Shown: one piece after another, positions 21,701-29,315 of the stretch | How positions within the stretch are numbered: the first letter of the stretch is position 1 | How the letters are laid out: each line of letters starts with the position of its first letter | DNA from: Ophiura sarsii | Lineage: Eukaryota > Echinodermata > Ophiuroidea > Amphilepidida > Ophiuridae | Length of the DNA: 64,000 nucleotides | Direction: 5' to 3' | NCBI GenBank assembly: GCA_035610835.1 | Contig: CM069446.1 | Span: 52,728,934-52,792,933 of the forward strand | The notes under the pieces: generated by a model | Told to the model about the DNA's origin: nothing | What the model saw: the letters and a program-made list of their open reading frames with translations, nothing else | Databases searched by the model: none | Translations under genes and position numbers: made by a program

Positions 21701-23427
21701 TGAAAATCGGAACATCTACCTTTAAATGACCTAAAATAGTTGTTTTGCATAACTAACTGGTTTTTTATTTTTTGTCATACACAGGGTCATTATTACTGTG
21801 GGGTCAGACCAAGAGGACAGGAGAGGCCGGCATGTACCCGAAACCAGTCACAGATTTAGCAGGATGGAATGTCCGTGCCGTCGCATGCAGGTAACGTTGT
21901 ACATGAAAATGTAGACAACCAGGATAAGGCTAAACAAAATAAATTAATGTGCCAACAATCTTGAGGTTTTTTTGTTTTTTTTGCTGAAAAACTGACTGTC
22001 GTGGTTCATGTCAAGACAAAATTGGTCAATGTCAATTTTATTAATGTTTCTAGTGTGAAAATAGTTTAAAAACAATTTAGCCAAACAAACTTATTCATCC
22101 AAAGCAGAAAATAGTAATATTTTGGAAATATGGGGGAAAGGCAGGGGAGGGGATTGATTTTCCATGAATTATTTGATGTTAATATTCCCCTGAACCAAAA
22201 TACCATTGTTATAAACCTTGATTGTGGCTAAAACAGTCCATCTTTGTACTAAAGAAAGAGAGTTTTGATTATTCTTTTAAAGTTGTAAGCTCTACTCAAG
22301 ATTAAAATATTGAAAATGCATAGTTCCTGATGTACACGTTCTGTTTTGGGCCTTCAATAAACATGTTTCTACATTCTCTTTTTGAGTTCAGTTTGTACAA
22401 ACATTGATTTTGCGGTGAATAAATCCCTAAATTAAGTAGCAGGAAAAGGCCAAACGAGTCCTAGACCGAGTTCATGAAAATCGGGACTCGAGACCGAGAC
22501 GGACTGCCAGTGGTGCAATGAAAATAAACCCTTGAACCACCATTGATTTGCGTGAGGCGAGAAGTTGTGTTGTATGAGTGCCTCGCTAAACACCACTGCA
22601 AGCGGTGACTAAAGTAGAACCAATGAATGATTAAAACAACATTTCATGTGAATTCATTTTGTTATGTTGAACCCCGTAAGTAATGCAATGTTCTGTTTTG
22701 TTTTTGTTGATACAGCAATACATCTATAGTTGTTGCCGCTGATGATAGTATCATCGCGTGGGGTCCATCTCCCACCTATGGTGAGCTATGCTACGGTGAG
22801 AGTTCCTCCAAGTCGTCCACCGTTCCAAAAGAATCTAAACCTCTCGAGGGCACATACATCACCACCGTCATGTGCGGCATGGGACACACCATGATGATAG
22901 CGCGGGACGAGACGGAGGAGGAGAGAAAGAAGATCGCGAGTTACCCGGCGTTCGGCCCTCTTCGTGAGATTCCGGAGAGCGAAAAATTGGCCAAGCAAGA
23001 GAAGCTTGAGGCCGAGAGACGAGCAGCATCTGCCGATGAGGAGGATGAGGTTGAGGATATGACGCCAGTGTCCGCGGCAGCTGCTGCTGCAGCCGCCGCA
23101 GCGGAGAGGGCAGCAGCTGCAGCGCCCGAGGAGGAGGAGGAGGAGGAAGAAGAAGAGGAATCCCCAACTCGTGTGCCGTTCACCGTCCAAGAAGGCAAAT
23201 CTGAAAAAGCAAAATCATCGGAAGAAACCGAACCTGAATCCGCAACTGCTCCAGCTCCAGAGGCGGCAGCGTCGACGCCATCCTCGGAAGAGGTCACACC
23301 CGTGAACGGCTCCTCAAAGGTGGAAGAGACTTCGGCAACACCCGATGAAGAAGCAAAAGAAGAAGACAAGTCATCCGAAGAAGAAGAAGAAGATGCTGCA
23401 GCCGACAAACCGGAAGAGACTTCTTGA
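9671..23427 (+). CDS. RCC2: RCC2/TD-60-like RCC1-repeat protein (nine visible exons, 5' incomplete)
   Basis: RCC2 is a chromosomal-passenger-associated RCC1-like beta-propeller. In vertebrates it works at centromeres and spindle midzones and on Rac1 and RalA signalling. Exons: 9671-9773, 12575-12718, 13402-13533, 14444-14532, 15206-15320, 16622-16785, 18591-18771, 21785-21890, 22716-23427. All have AG/GT borders, and the summed length is 1746 nt, exactly 581 codons plus stop. Matches to remembered human RCC2 include HWDMIGR (exon 1), NLYGPHR (2), CGRNHTLCLT (3), DCKGNLHSFGCPEYSQLG (5) and VFTWGFGGYGRLGH (7). Compared with 522 residues in human, the basic N-terminus is missing and about 152 Glu/Ala/Ser-rich residues are added after the last blade. 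ELCYG replaces the ELGYG of human. A possible ATTAAA poly(A) signal lies at 23675. The identification is secure; the start is not found. Confidence 0.93.
9786..9871 (+). pseudogene. Dead tandem copy B of RCC2 exon 1
   Basis: This copy repeats 9688-9773 at a 98-bp offset with very few differences (for example TTATTTT to TTACTTT). It lacks the pyrimidine tract and acceptor. Its donor was destroyed because the transposon at 9872 starts directly after the last exon base, so CAC is followed by GGGCAA in place of GTAAGT. Confidence 0.85.
9872..10852. mobile_element. DNA transposon, 981 bp, with internal GTTGCGGACGTAC motifs
   Basis: The ends are GGGCAATTCCGTA and TACGGAACTGCCC (one mismatch as inverted repeats). 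GTTGCGGACGTAC-type words recur near 9887, 10053, 10243 and 10264. Inverted forms (GTACGTCCGACAC) occur near 10297 and 10472, with a weaker one near 10672. The flanking octamers TAATACAC and TAAGATAC match at 6 of 8 positions, a possible diverged 8-bp target duplication. No transposase ORF is present, so it is non-autonomous. It split the duplicated RCC2 exon array. Confidence 0.75.
10873..10955 (+). pseudogene. Dead tandem copy C of RCC2 exon 1
   Basis: This third copy of the GELLFSGGTHWDMIGR exon is nearly identical at the DNA level. The donor has mutated from GTAAGTA to ATAAGTA at 10956, and there is no acceptor. The preceding words GATACGTAAGTACAAA are the end and intron start of the neighbouring unit, so the array was tandem before the transposon entered. 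Confidence 0.85.
11147..11394. repeat. Dispersed repeat, AACACTTTCCACGC family
   Basis: The termini AACACTTTCCACGCAGC and GTGTAAAGTGTTA are inverted. The body carries TTTCAGAAACCTTTC, CTCAAGGATTACTGA and GTCGTCTGCAGACGCC words shared with copies at 19464, 23764, 27386 and 49458. It is about 248 bp and non-coding. Confidence 0.75.
11493..11874. mobile_element. Foldback element, TATATTATGTGATCTTT family, copy 1
   Basis: Arms of about 180 bp form a long hairpin. The ends are TTAAAGGTATATTATGTG and CACATAATATGCCTTTAA. The centre carries AAACTGTCGGAATAACACGACAGTTT. Related copies are at 28348, 60248 and (partial) 36660. It lies in the RCC2 intron 5' of exon 2. Confidence 0.85.
12313..12545. repeat. 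Tandem duplication of about 117 bp upstream of RCC2 exon 2
   Basis: Both units share TGTTRATCAATCAAATCAG and TATAGTCCGTCCATACAGAC and end near TTTAAAAAT. The second unit ends within 30 bp of the acceptor of RCC2 exon 2, so it brings AT-rich sequence close to the branch-point region. Confidence 0.8.
12575..12718 (+). CDS. RCC2: RCC2 visible exon 2
   Basis: The acceptor CAATGCAG ends at 12574 and the donor GTAAGT starts at 12719. The first two bases complete a proline with the last base of exon 1. A second CAATGCAG ends at 12588, but using it would break the frame. Residues 35-82 include GGRNLYGPHRLG and EEGKAYSWG, matching human NLWGPHRYG and EGKLWSWG. Confidence 0.9.
12952..13250. repeat. 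Dispersed repeat, GTCCTCRACCGYCCGCTCGTCAGATTTAGG-type
   Basis: The segment begins TTAGGCCAAAAACAAAA and contains TTAGGGCCGCTCCGA, AACATATATGTGCGACTC and AACTTCTTGTTGG. The same blocks recur at about 61311-61760, and relatives lie near 26440 and 56862. It is AT-rich and non-coding, of unknown class. Confidence 0.6.
13402..13533 (+). CDS. RCC2: RCC2 visible exon 3
   Basis: The acceptor TTCTTTGACAG ends at 13401 and the donor GTAAGG starts at 13534. The exon covers residues 83-126, with NSNEQLGHGDS and CGRNHTLCLT, an RCC1 blade-closing signature (human: KGQLGHGDT, CGRNHTLALT). Phase 1 on both sides. Confidence 0.93.
13966..14353. mobile_element. Foldback element, TTAAAGGGGCATTGAGAGATG family
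   Basis: The ends TTAAAGGGGCATTGAGAGATG-like and CATCTCTCAATGCCCCTTTAA are inverted repeats. Inside is a perfect 32-bp palindrome at 14119-14150 centred on ATGATCAT. It lies in the RCC2 intron between exons 3 and 4. A tandemly duplicated fragment of the family is at 1284-1398. Confidence 0.8.
14444..14532 (+). CDS. RCC2: RCC2 visible exon 4
   Basis: The acceptor TTATCCAG ends at 14443 and the donor GTAAGT starts at 14533. Residues 127-156 read TGTVYSFGDNKFGQLGLGHQ, matching human TGSVFAFGENKMGQLGLGNQ. The exon leaves in phase 0. Confidence 0.93.
15206..15320 (+). CDS. RCC2: RCC2 visible exon 5
   Basis: The acceptor GTTTTCAG ends at 15205 and the donor GTAAGT starts at 15321. Residues 157-194 include GQPIVKVACGGDFS and DCKGNLHSFGCPEYSQLG, the most strongly conserved stretch against human RCC2. 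The exon leaves in phase 1. Confidence 0.95.
16622..16785 (+). CDS. RCC2: RCC2 visible exon 6
   Basis: The acceptor TTCTGCAG ends at 16621 and the donor GTAAGA starts at 16786. Residues 195-249 include PRRIPLFIEKTGRD and PNVVIKDVVCGTNHA. Human has PRRVAIFIEKTKDG and PNVVVRDVACGANHT. The exon leaves in phase 0. Confidence 0.94.
16786..18590. other. RCC2 intron 6 (1.8 kb)
   Basis: Apart from the hairpin element at 18090-18260, there are only short diverged repeats. One is a region of GGGGTCCC/GGGACCCC words around 16930-17170, facing each other. No additional exon is seen. Confidence 0.5.
18090..18260. mobile_element. Compact hairpin MITE
   Basis: The ends TAGGGTAAAGT and ACTTTACCCTA are inverted. 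The arms share AGTTTTCGGTCAGCGCC and CTATTTTCGGTCAC. The element is 171 bp with a short centre, in the RCC2 intron before exon 7. Confidence 0.85.
18591..18771 (+). CDS. RCC2: RCC2 visible exon 7
   Basis: The acceptor AAAAAACAG ends at 18590 and the donor GTAAGC starts at 18772. Residues 250-309 include MQKRVFTWGFGGYGRLGH and KIFDIPNRGAAKIWAGATYS (human: SQKRVFSWGFGGYGRLGH). Enters in phase 0 and leaves in phase 1. The 3' 83 bases plus donor are duplicated downstream. Confidence 0.95.
18845..18955 (+). pseudogene. Duplicated 3' half of RCC2 exon 7 with its donor
   Basis: Offset 156 bp from 18689-18799. Only a few differences are seen, and those in the coding part are synonymous (CCTAAC/CCCAAC, GCAGCC/GCGGCC). 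The copy includes the GTAAGC donor and the first intron bases. The nearest AG is inside the copy (ATCAAG at 18851) and has a poor pyrimidine tract. Splicing exon 7 and the copy together has no evident support, so it is treated as a pseudo-exon or an assembly duplication. Confidence 0.85.
18997..19417. mobile_element. Foldback element of about 420 bp
   Basis: The ends TTAAAGAAAGTGTCC and GGACACCTTCTTTAA are inverted. The arms continue complementary almost to the centre (for example CTTATCTTAAAAACCGAATAA against its complement). It starts about 40 bp after the duplicated exon-7 fragment. Confidence 0.85.
19464..19969. repeat. AACACTTTCCACGC repeat split by another element
   Basis: The outer words TTAACACTTACCACGCGGCAGG and GCCATGTGGGAAATGTTAA match the ends of the family at 27386-27637. 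The body is interrupted after CGGCAGGC by the element at 19489-19742 and resumes with GTCTGCAGACGACATTCC. Confidence 0.7.
19489..19742. mobile_element. Foldback element nested in an older repeat
   Basis: The ends CTCCTGTAAGCTGGAAAAACC and GGTTTTTCCAGATTACAGGAG are inverted. Inner arms share TTTATCAAG and CAGTTT-type words. It interrupts the host repeat between GGCAGGC and GTCTGCAGACG. Confidence 0.7.
20364..20622. mobile_element. MITE, GTCTCAAAGCTCC family, copy 1
   Basis: The ends AAGGCTATATTTAAAAATAG and TTTTTTTAATATAGCTT are inverted. Internal words are TTTGTCTCAAAGCTCC, CACAGATTTTTCAGATTTTC and CTTTGAGACAAAAGATT. Copies are at 31314 and 50776, and a relative at 41618. It lies in RCC2 intron 7. 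Confidence 0.8.
21387..21726. mobile_element. MITE, TTTAAAGGTAGATG family
   Basis: The ends TTTAAAGGTAGATG and CATCTACCTTTAAA are inverted repeats. The body carries TCAAATTTTGGGACACG and a GTTACCACCG centre. Reverse-oriented relatives are at about 28990-29315 and 47435-47975. The insertion ends 58 bp before RCC2 exon 8. Confidence 0.8.
21785..21890 (+). CDS. RCC2: RCC2 visible exon 8
   Basis: The acceptor TCATACACAG ends at 21784 and the donor GTAACG starts at 21891. Residues 310-344 include SLLLWGQTKRTGEAGMYPKP and GWNVRAVAC. Human has GLFFWGATNTSRESTMYPKA and GWRIRSLAC. The exon leaves in phase 2. Confidence 0.93.
22716..23427 (+). CDS. RCC2: RCC2 visible exon 9, last blade plus acidic tail
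   Basis: The acceptor TTGATACAG ends at 22715 and the stop TGA is at 23425. The first part (NTSIVVAADDSIIAWGPSPT, then ARDETEEERKKIASYPAF) aligns with human KSSIIVAADESTISWGPSPT and ARDESETEKEKIKKLPEY, where the human protein ends. Here about 152 more residues follow. They include an alanine run, an 11-residue glutamate run and a Ser/Glu/Pro-rich end. Codons vary within the runs (GCA, GCT, GCC, GCG), so the tail is protein-coding and not a simple triplet expansion. The opposite strand shows open frames as shadows. Confidence 0.94.
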
Positions 23428-23763
23428 ACGGCCTTTTTTTGCAAGAAGAAACTTGACACTTTACAAAGAACATTTTGGAGTATTTTCTTAACATTCCCCC
23501 TTTTTTGTACAGATTTGGTTAAGTCCCCCCTTGCCCGGCCTTCCCTCTTGTTGCTATCCCCCTTCTTCTTGACCCCCTACCCTCCCCTGCCCCTTTCACA
23601 GTCCATATGTCTCCTTTGTTTGTTGTAAAGCTGATAGACTCAGTGATGGTCACTGTGTGACCTCTATCTTGCAGATTAAAGCTACATTGCGCTAATATTT
23701 TAAAATGACGATATCTACAGGTTTTTTGTCACTATGAAGCCAAAGAAACACAAACATGGATAC
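23428..23763 (+). other. RCC2 3' UTR
   Basis: Pyrimidine-rich sequence (CCCTTGCCCGGCC, CCCCTACCCTCCCC) follows the stop. ATTAAA at 23675-23680 is a candidate poly(A) signal. The end of the transcript is not determined, and a dispersed repeat begins at 23764. Confidence 0.4.
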
Positions 23764-24006
23764 CTATAATTGACGTGGCTATTTGTTTTACCATCACAAA
23801 ACAGATTTTTCAGAAACCTTTCCCAACTTTCAAGGTCCATCTCAAGGATTACTGATCCAATACTAGGCATGTTAGTACTTATTGTAATGCATTTCTCATG
23901 GTGATTCCAAATATGGTAATGAAATTCATTAATTCTGAAATGTTTGAAACATTTTGTGAACATTTTCATGTCGTTTGCAGACACCTGCCGCATGGAAAGC
24001 GTTAAA
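23764..24006. repeat. Dispersed repeat, AACACTTTCCACGC family
   Basis: The copy shares TTTCAGAAACCTTTCCC, CTCAAGGATTACTGATCC and GTCGTTTGCAGACACCTGCC with the other copies and ends GCATGGAAAGCGTTAAA. Same orientation as the 11147 copy. Confidence 0.7.
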
Positions 24007-24493
24007 AATAGCTGCTCTGTAATATTTATTTATTTATTTATGAAACTCTTTGTTGGGCTGTTGAACGAAAACTAAAATGTAACACAGAGCAGCCATCGCT
24101 AATAGGGCATTATGGCACTAAATATCTCTAAGAATAACCTTTGACCTATCCTTGCAAAAACAGGCAAAAGTGGGGGTTTTGTGTGTGTTTTACCTGGTAT
24201 AGTTTGATCAGGTCCAAATTGGCGAGCCTCCTTACATCAAATTAATACAAAAGGGTGTAGGGCGAAGGCGCACATCGCAACGAGGGCAGTGCATCAAATG
24301 CATGACGCACACATTTGGCCAAAATCGTGTGCGTTCATTTTGATTACTTTTGCGCGCGGAGAGATAAAAACTTCATATTTTTCTCGCCAATTTTGAATTG
24401 ATTGAACTATAGATCATCATTGTCCAGCAAACAACAGTGGATAGTGATTTGTCAATCTCATCTCATTACTAATATACGCACAAGCCTAATATA

Positions 24494-24684
24494 CAGGGTG
24501 ACCCAATAAAAAGTGAACCCATTTTTGGACGCATTTTTGGACGCCATCTTTTTTAAAGATCTTTTCACCGGTTAAGTTAGACTACCTATAGTTTAGTAAT
24601 ATTACGAGAAAACCGAAAATTACCTTCTGGAAGTATGTCAAAATGGCGGCCAAAAATGGGTTCACTTTTTATTGGGTCACTCTG
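24494..24684. mobile_element. Tc1/mariner-type MITE
   Basis: The ends CAGGGTGACCCAATAAAAAG and CTTTTTATTGGGTCACTCTG are inverted and flanked by TA on both sides, as expected for Tc1/mariner insertion. It is 191 bp and non-coding. Confidence 0.85.
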
Positions 24685-25143
24685 TATTCTGCACCATTTG
24701 AAAACACAAGGTCAACAGTTACTGTCAATACTAATGCAAAAAAATAGTACTTTATACAATAGAGTTGAAAAATGGTTTCGGAATAAAATAATTGAATTTT
24801 TGACATTATATGTTATATACACAAAGAATTAAGTTAAGCACCCCCCCCGTTTTTTTACAACCTCGCACATTACAAGTTTGTTGTCGTCAAAACAGTGTAG
24901 TATACCCATGATATTGCTATATTTTCTGGAGAAGTGATATTATGGTCACATAAAAACATAACAATCATGCCGTTTTCAATATTTTATTCTGAATAATTTA
25001 AGGTGACATTTTTTGGGAATTTTAGGCATATTTTCACCTCAATTTAAGTATGGAGCTATAGGTCCATCACGGACAGTGTGGATGACGTTTATGTTTTCTA
25101 ACGTACAGTCATTGTTCTGAGAAGACCTCTAGCGATCTTTGCG

Positions 25144-25287
25144 TCAATAACGTGTGTAGGACCCACGTGATCGGATCACTGACTCAACCCTACGTCTCAT
25201 AGACCCTGTAAGCCGTCGTATGCGTTGCTGTGGCAGGTTGTTCCATTCCCGATGTAATGCACGTTCCAATTCATCCAGATTGGCTAT
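25144..25287 (-). pseudogene. Tc1-like transposase C-terminal fragment, left arm
   Basis: It reads NLDELERALHREWNNLPQQ and then RIRRLTGSMRRRVESVI before the stop. This is the W-N-P-Q ... S-M-x-R-R ending typical of Tc1-family DDE transposases. The catalytic domain is absent; reading upstream runs into the mirrored arm. Confidence 0.85.
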
Positions 25288-25430
25288 TGGCCAATCTGGA
25301 TGAATTGGAACGTGCATTACATCGGGAATGGAACAACCTGCCACAGCAACGCATACGACGGCTTACAGGGTCTATGAGACGTAGGGTTGAGTCAGTGATC
25401 CGATCACGTGGGTCCTACACACGTTATTGA
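25287..25430 (+). pseudogene. Tc1-like transposase C-terminal fragment, right arm
   Basis: This is the mirror copy of the fragment at 25144-25287, identical over the shared residues. Because both fragments face outward from the centre, this is an inverted duplication of the 3' half-element and not a complete transposon. Confidence 0.85.
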
Positions 25431-25758
25431 CGCAAAGATCGCTAGAGGTCTTCTCAGAACAATGACTGTACGTTAGAAAACATAAACGTCATCCACACTG
25501 TCCGTGATGGACCTATAGCTCCATACTTAAATTGAGGTGAAAATATGCCTAAAATTCCCAAAAAATGTCACCTTAAATTATTCAGAATAAAATATTGAAA
25601 ACGGCATGATTGTTATGTTTTTATGTGACCATAATATCACTTCTCCAGAAAATATAGCAATATCATGGGTATACTACACTGTTTTGACGACAACAAACTT
25701 GTAATGTGCGAGGTTGTAAAAAAACGGGGGGGTGCTTAACTTAATTCTTTGTGTATAT

Positions 25759-27385
25759 TTGGATTTATTTGGATTATATTATTATATAGATGATTATTTA
25801 TAAACATAATGTTTTTGAAATCCATGATTATTATTATGTTGAATGCTCATTTGCCGAGTAGGTTTTTTAAGTCTTATTTCCATTTAAGAAAACAACTCAT
25901 GGGATGGATATGACATGGTTTTCACATGGATATCACATGGGTGTCACATGGATATCACATGGACAATATGTAACGAACGAGCATTCAATAATTTATGCAA
26001 GTAGTTGCCAGCGTATTCCGACTTTAAAACCAGATTTTTCAAGATAAGCTGTCCAAGGATGCATATTCGTTTCAAAATTGAAGCAATTTTGTTGAAAAGA
26101 TATAAAAACATTGTCTTTTCCATTAAAAAAAAAGTATATTTCAGTTTACATGCTCAGTAGCTCAAAGATACCACGATCAATGTATGTATATCAGCAATAT
26201 CAAGAATATCTTTGCGTTGGACTTCAGACTTGGGTTGGCTCACATATTGTTCATGTGATATTGATGAGACATGTTTGTTGCTATGTTTTTGTTGGGTAGA
26301 GTGGGCCTAGTAGCACTCACATATCAACCTTATGCCCATGCGATATGTGAATGGTAGTTGGGCTAACTTTGATCAGACATGAAACAAATTGTTTCCCCAG
26401 GTTTTGTTAGATTTGGTTCTTATATCCTGTTGATAAGGCAAACAATTTTTTGTTTGATTGTCCTCGTCCGCTCAACCGTCGAAATCCTTCCTACCCCAAA
26501 AAAATCTTTCTTTTTCTTGAAAATTTCATTATTTTTTTTACCCATTTTAGTCGAAAATCACATTTTTTTAAAAAGTGTTTAGAAAATAGAAATACTCGTT
26601 AAAATATTACAGATTTTGTTTTCATTTTGGTTACCACATCAAGTACATTTCATTTTACTTTTGGTACTGGAAAACAAGGGCAAAGGAGAAAAAAAATTCT
26701 AGACCGAACCGACTTTTGAAAGTGATCTATGGACAATCAAACAATTTATTTATTTGTATTGGCCTAACCATGTGACACTCATATGAAACCAGCATGTTTC
26801 AACAGTAGGTGGGATAACTTGCGCTCTGAAAGTAACGGAAGTATGACATGTTCCAGGTTTTTGTAGATTGTAACACAAATACAAGGGGCGTAAAAAATGT
26901 TCTACCTCCTTTCTTGCAAGGGTGATTTTAGTGAAACCAGATCCAATGAAACACTGTGAGAGTAGTGGCTCCTGGTTCACAGGACATTTTGAGTGAACCA
27001 GGAGCCATTTTTAAAAAGTTTAAAAAACCCTCATAATTTGACATTACCGGTCAAATATTATTGTGATTCCTGCCAGATTCAGGCGGCATTTTTGGTCAAA
27101 ATCAGCGACGATTTAATCAGAACTTCTCCCAGACATTGTTTACCTGCCGAAAAAATCACACTTGCCCCCTAGCTAACATTTAATGTATTAGCCGTGGTTA
27201 TGGCAGAGTAGCAGGGCTTGAAATAAGCAGGAACAGGGAGCAAATTTACCTCCACTAAACCTCAAATTGCCCCTGGTTCATATGTGAATTGTGTCACCAT
27301 AAGCAATTTTTCCATTGATTGAGACTTGTCCATGGTTATTCCTTTGCACTCATCTTCAGGATGACATGTGTGTGGGTTTACTCTT
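25759..27385. other. Intergenic, no gene recognised
   Basis: Contents: short direct repeats of CACATGGATATCACATGG at about 25922-25962, a relative of the GTCCTCGTCCGC repeat near 26440-26740, and the hairpin at 26964-27009. No exon is supported. Confidence 0.4.
26964..27009. repeat. Small hairpin
   Basis: GTGGCTCCTGGTTCA and TGAACCAGGAGCCAT are complementary arms (14 of 15 positions) around a 14-16-base loop. Confidence 0.6.
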
Positions 27386-27637
27386 TAACACTTTCCATGC
27401 GGCAGGCGTCTGCAGACGACATTCAAAAATGTCACAAAATGTCTTAAAAAATGTCAACAACATTAAATTTCATTACCATATTTGGATCACCATGAGAAAT
27501 GCATGGACATAAGTGCCTAGTATAACATGCCTAGTATTGGTTTAGTAATCCTTGAGATAGGCCTTGAAAGCTGGGAAAGGTTTCTGAAAAATATATTATA
27601 TATATGCTAAAACCAATAGCTGCGTGGAAAGTGTTAA
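27386..27637. repeat. Dispersed repeat, AACACTTTCCACGC family, best copy
   Basis: Both ends are well kept: TTAACACTTTCCATGCGGC and GCTGCGTGGAAAGTGTTAA (inverted). The element is about 252 bp with a GTCTGCAGACGAC word inside. Opposite in orientation to the copies at 11147, 23764 and 49458. Confidence 0.8.
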
Positions 27638-28347
27638 TAGCCTGGTGTGTGACTAATTACCCCTGGTCCTGAAGAAAAATCTGTGAACCAGGTGCAAATT
27701 TGTGTGTTAATAGTAGGTCTTGGTTCTTTATTTTGTATTTCAAGCCCTGTCTGAGAGGAGTAGAATGATTTTCGTAAGCTTAAGCTTTTCAAAAGTTTCA
27801 AAACCAAAATATTGGCGCAGTGTAGCTGTAAGTCAAAGAAGATTTCTTGTGCCGTCCAGCATGCTTAGCACCGCTAGTACAGAACCAGCAGGGGATTTCC
27901 CTCTGAATAAATAGTGGGAACAGCTGTAGCTTGTCCGACTTCCACTTTCTAATCCAGGCTTGAGATAGGCATAACTTGGCCACACGTATGAAAAAGAAGT
28001 TGAATCCCAGCTAAAACTTACATGTGTTATTCAAAACAAAATAAACAGAGGACTGAATTGACAGAAAATGGTGGTCATGTGATGAAAGTGAAGCATGCTG
28101 GGACTGCTCAAGAAATCTTCTTTGGTTGTAAGTAGTGTACGTATCATCTGTACAGAATCTCGGATCGTACTGTTCTTTGTAGTATAGTTGTTTAGAAAAG
28201 TCAACACAAAATATTGTATGCTTGTCCTTAGCAGCAGACTATCACAGATATTGAGAAGATATCAGATCAGAGAGGTTTTCTCTGTGTAATAGTATACTGC
28301 CAGTGAATTGGTCTTTTTCTTCTTTTCGAACAAAATAATAATTACAT

Positions 28348-28673
28348 TTAAGGTATATTATGTGATCTTTTCCAGGGGACGCCCTCAATCCTCGAGAGAA
28401 AAAATTGGAAGCAGATTTTCTTGCAGATTTACATTTCTGATCATAAATCATGAATATATTCTGAGTTTCAGAGCGATACGATTCGTAATTACTTCAAAAT
28501 CATGTTTTAGAGTGAAAATAGATTGTTCGCTAAAAACATGATTTTGAAGTAATTAGGAATCGTATCGCCCTGTAACTCAGGATAGATTTATGATCAGAAA
28601 TGTTAATCTGCAAAAAAATCTAAAAAATCATGGATAGAGGGCGCCCCCTGGAAAAGATCACATAATATATCTA
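28348..28673. mobile_element. Foldback element, TATATTATGTGATCTTT family, copy 2
   Basis: The ends AAGGTATATTATGTGATC and GATCACATAATATATC are inverted. Arms share GCAGATTTTCTTGCAG, ATTTCTGATCATAAATC and GCGATACGATTC. Confidence 0.85.
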
Positions 28674-28989
28674 TTTTGATGCATTAGAACATCAGAAAAC
28701 GTAATTTGCATCAATTTACAATTAGATATTTCTTACGTGAATTGTCGGTTTAAAAAAAAATTAAAGATAAAGACTGACCGCTGCCACATAGTGGATAATG
28801 ACAAGCAAACAATTATTTGTTTTTGGCCAAATGTACTATACATTTGTATAATATTTGTTAATTTCTCAAAAGGTCACACAATAAAAAAAAAATGGGCTGG
28901 GTCCTCACTAATGTAGAAAGAATAACAAATTATGTTGGAGTTGTCTTTTTTGGTGTCATTTTGGTTATAAGGTAATTGTTCTTATTGCT

Positions 28990-29315
28990 GGCCCGATTTT
29001 CAACTTGAGGTTTTCTTTCCTACATGAAGGGTCATCCTTAAAATGGTTGTAATCCAAAATTTGAGTTGCATAACTCTGATGGTTCTTATTTTAGAAGCAC
29101 ACGATGACAAGAAATGTGCCCATTGAGTAGTGGAGTACACAAATTGGCCACATGGTTAACCACCTTTGGCAGTAATTCGCTGCATTTTGGCCTATATTTT
29201 CGAAATGGAACATTGTGCGCCAAACATTTTACAGAAATAATGAGATGGGGTTTCTTCTGATATCAAAATTGTTGATGGGCAAAAAAAAAGCAAAAGTGAT
29301 TGGAACATCCATTCC
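28990..29315. mobile_element. TTTAAAGGTAGATG-family MITE, reverse copy, ends decayed
   Basis: The body (CCGATTTTCAACTTGAGG, CCTACATGAAGGGTCATCC, GAGTTGCATAACTCTGATGG) is the reverse complement of 21387-21726 with scattered differences. Confidence 0.65.

Larger units (their letters stand above)
24815..25758. mobile_element. Nearly perfect 944-bp palindrome of two inverted Tc1-like 3' ends
   Basis: Arms of about 468 bp mirror each other almost base for base. The centre is CCAGATTGG, a 7-base spacer CTATTGG, then CCAATCTGG. The only difference I noticed is 8 versus 7 in the C/G run near the outer ends. The outer ends ATATACACAAAG and CTTTGTGTATAT, followed inward by TTAAGCACCCCC, probably represent the transposon terminus. 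Each arm codes the C-terminus of a Tc1-like transposase. Confidence 0.9.

Noticed and set aside
22786..23494. Long open frames on the - strand opposite RCC2 exon 9 (up to 172 codons)
   Set aside because: They are shadows of the GC-rich acidic/alanine tail; the + frame is confirmed by splice phase and RCC2 similarity.
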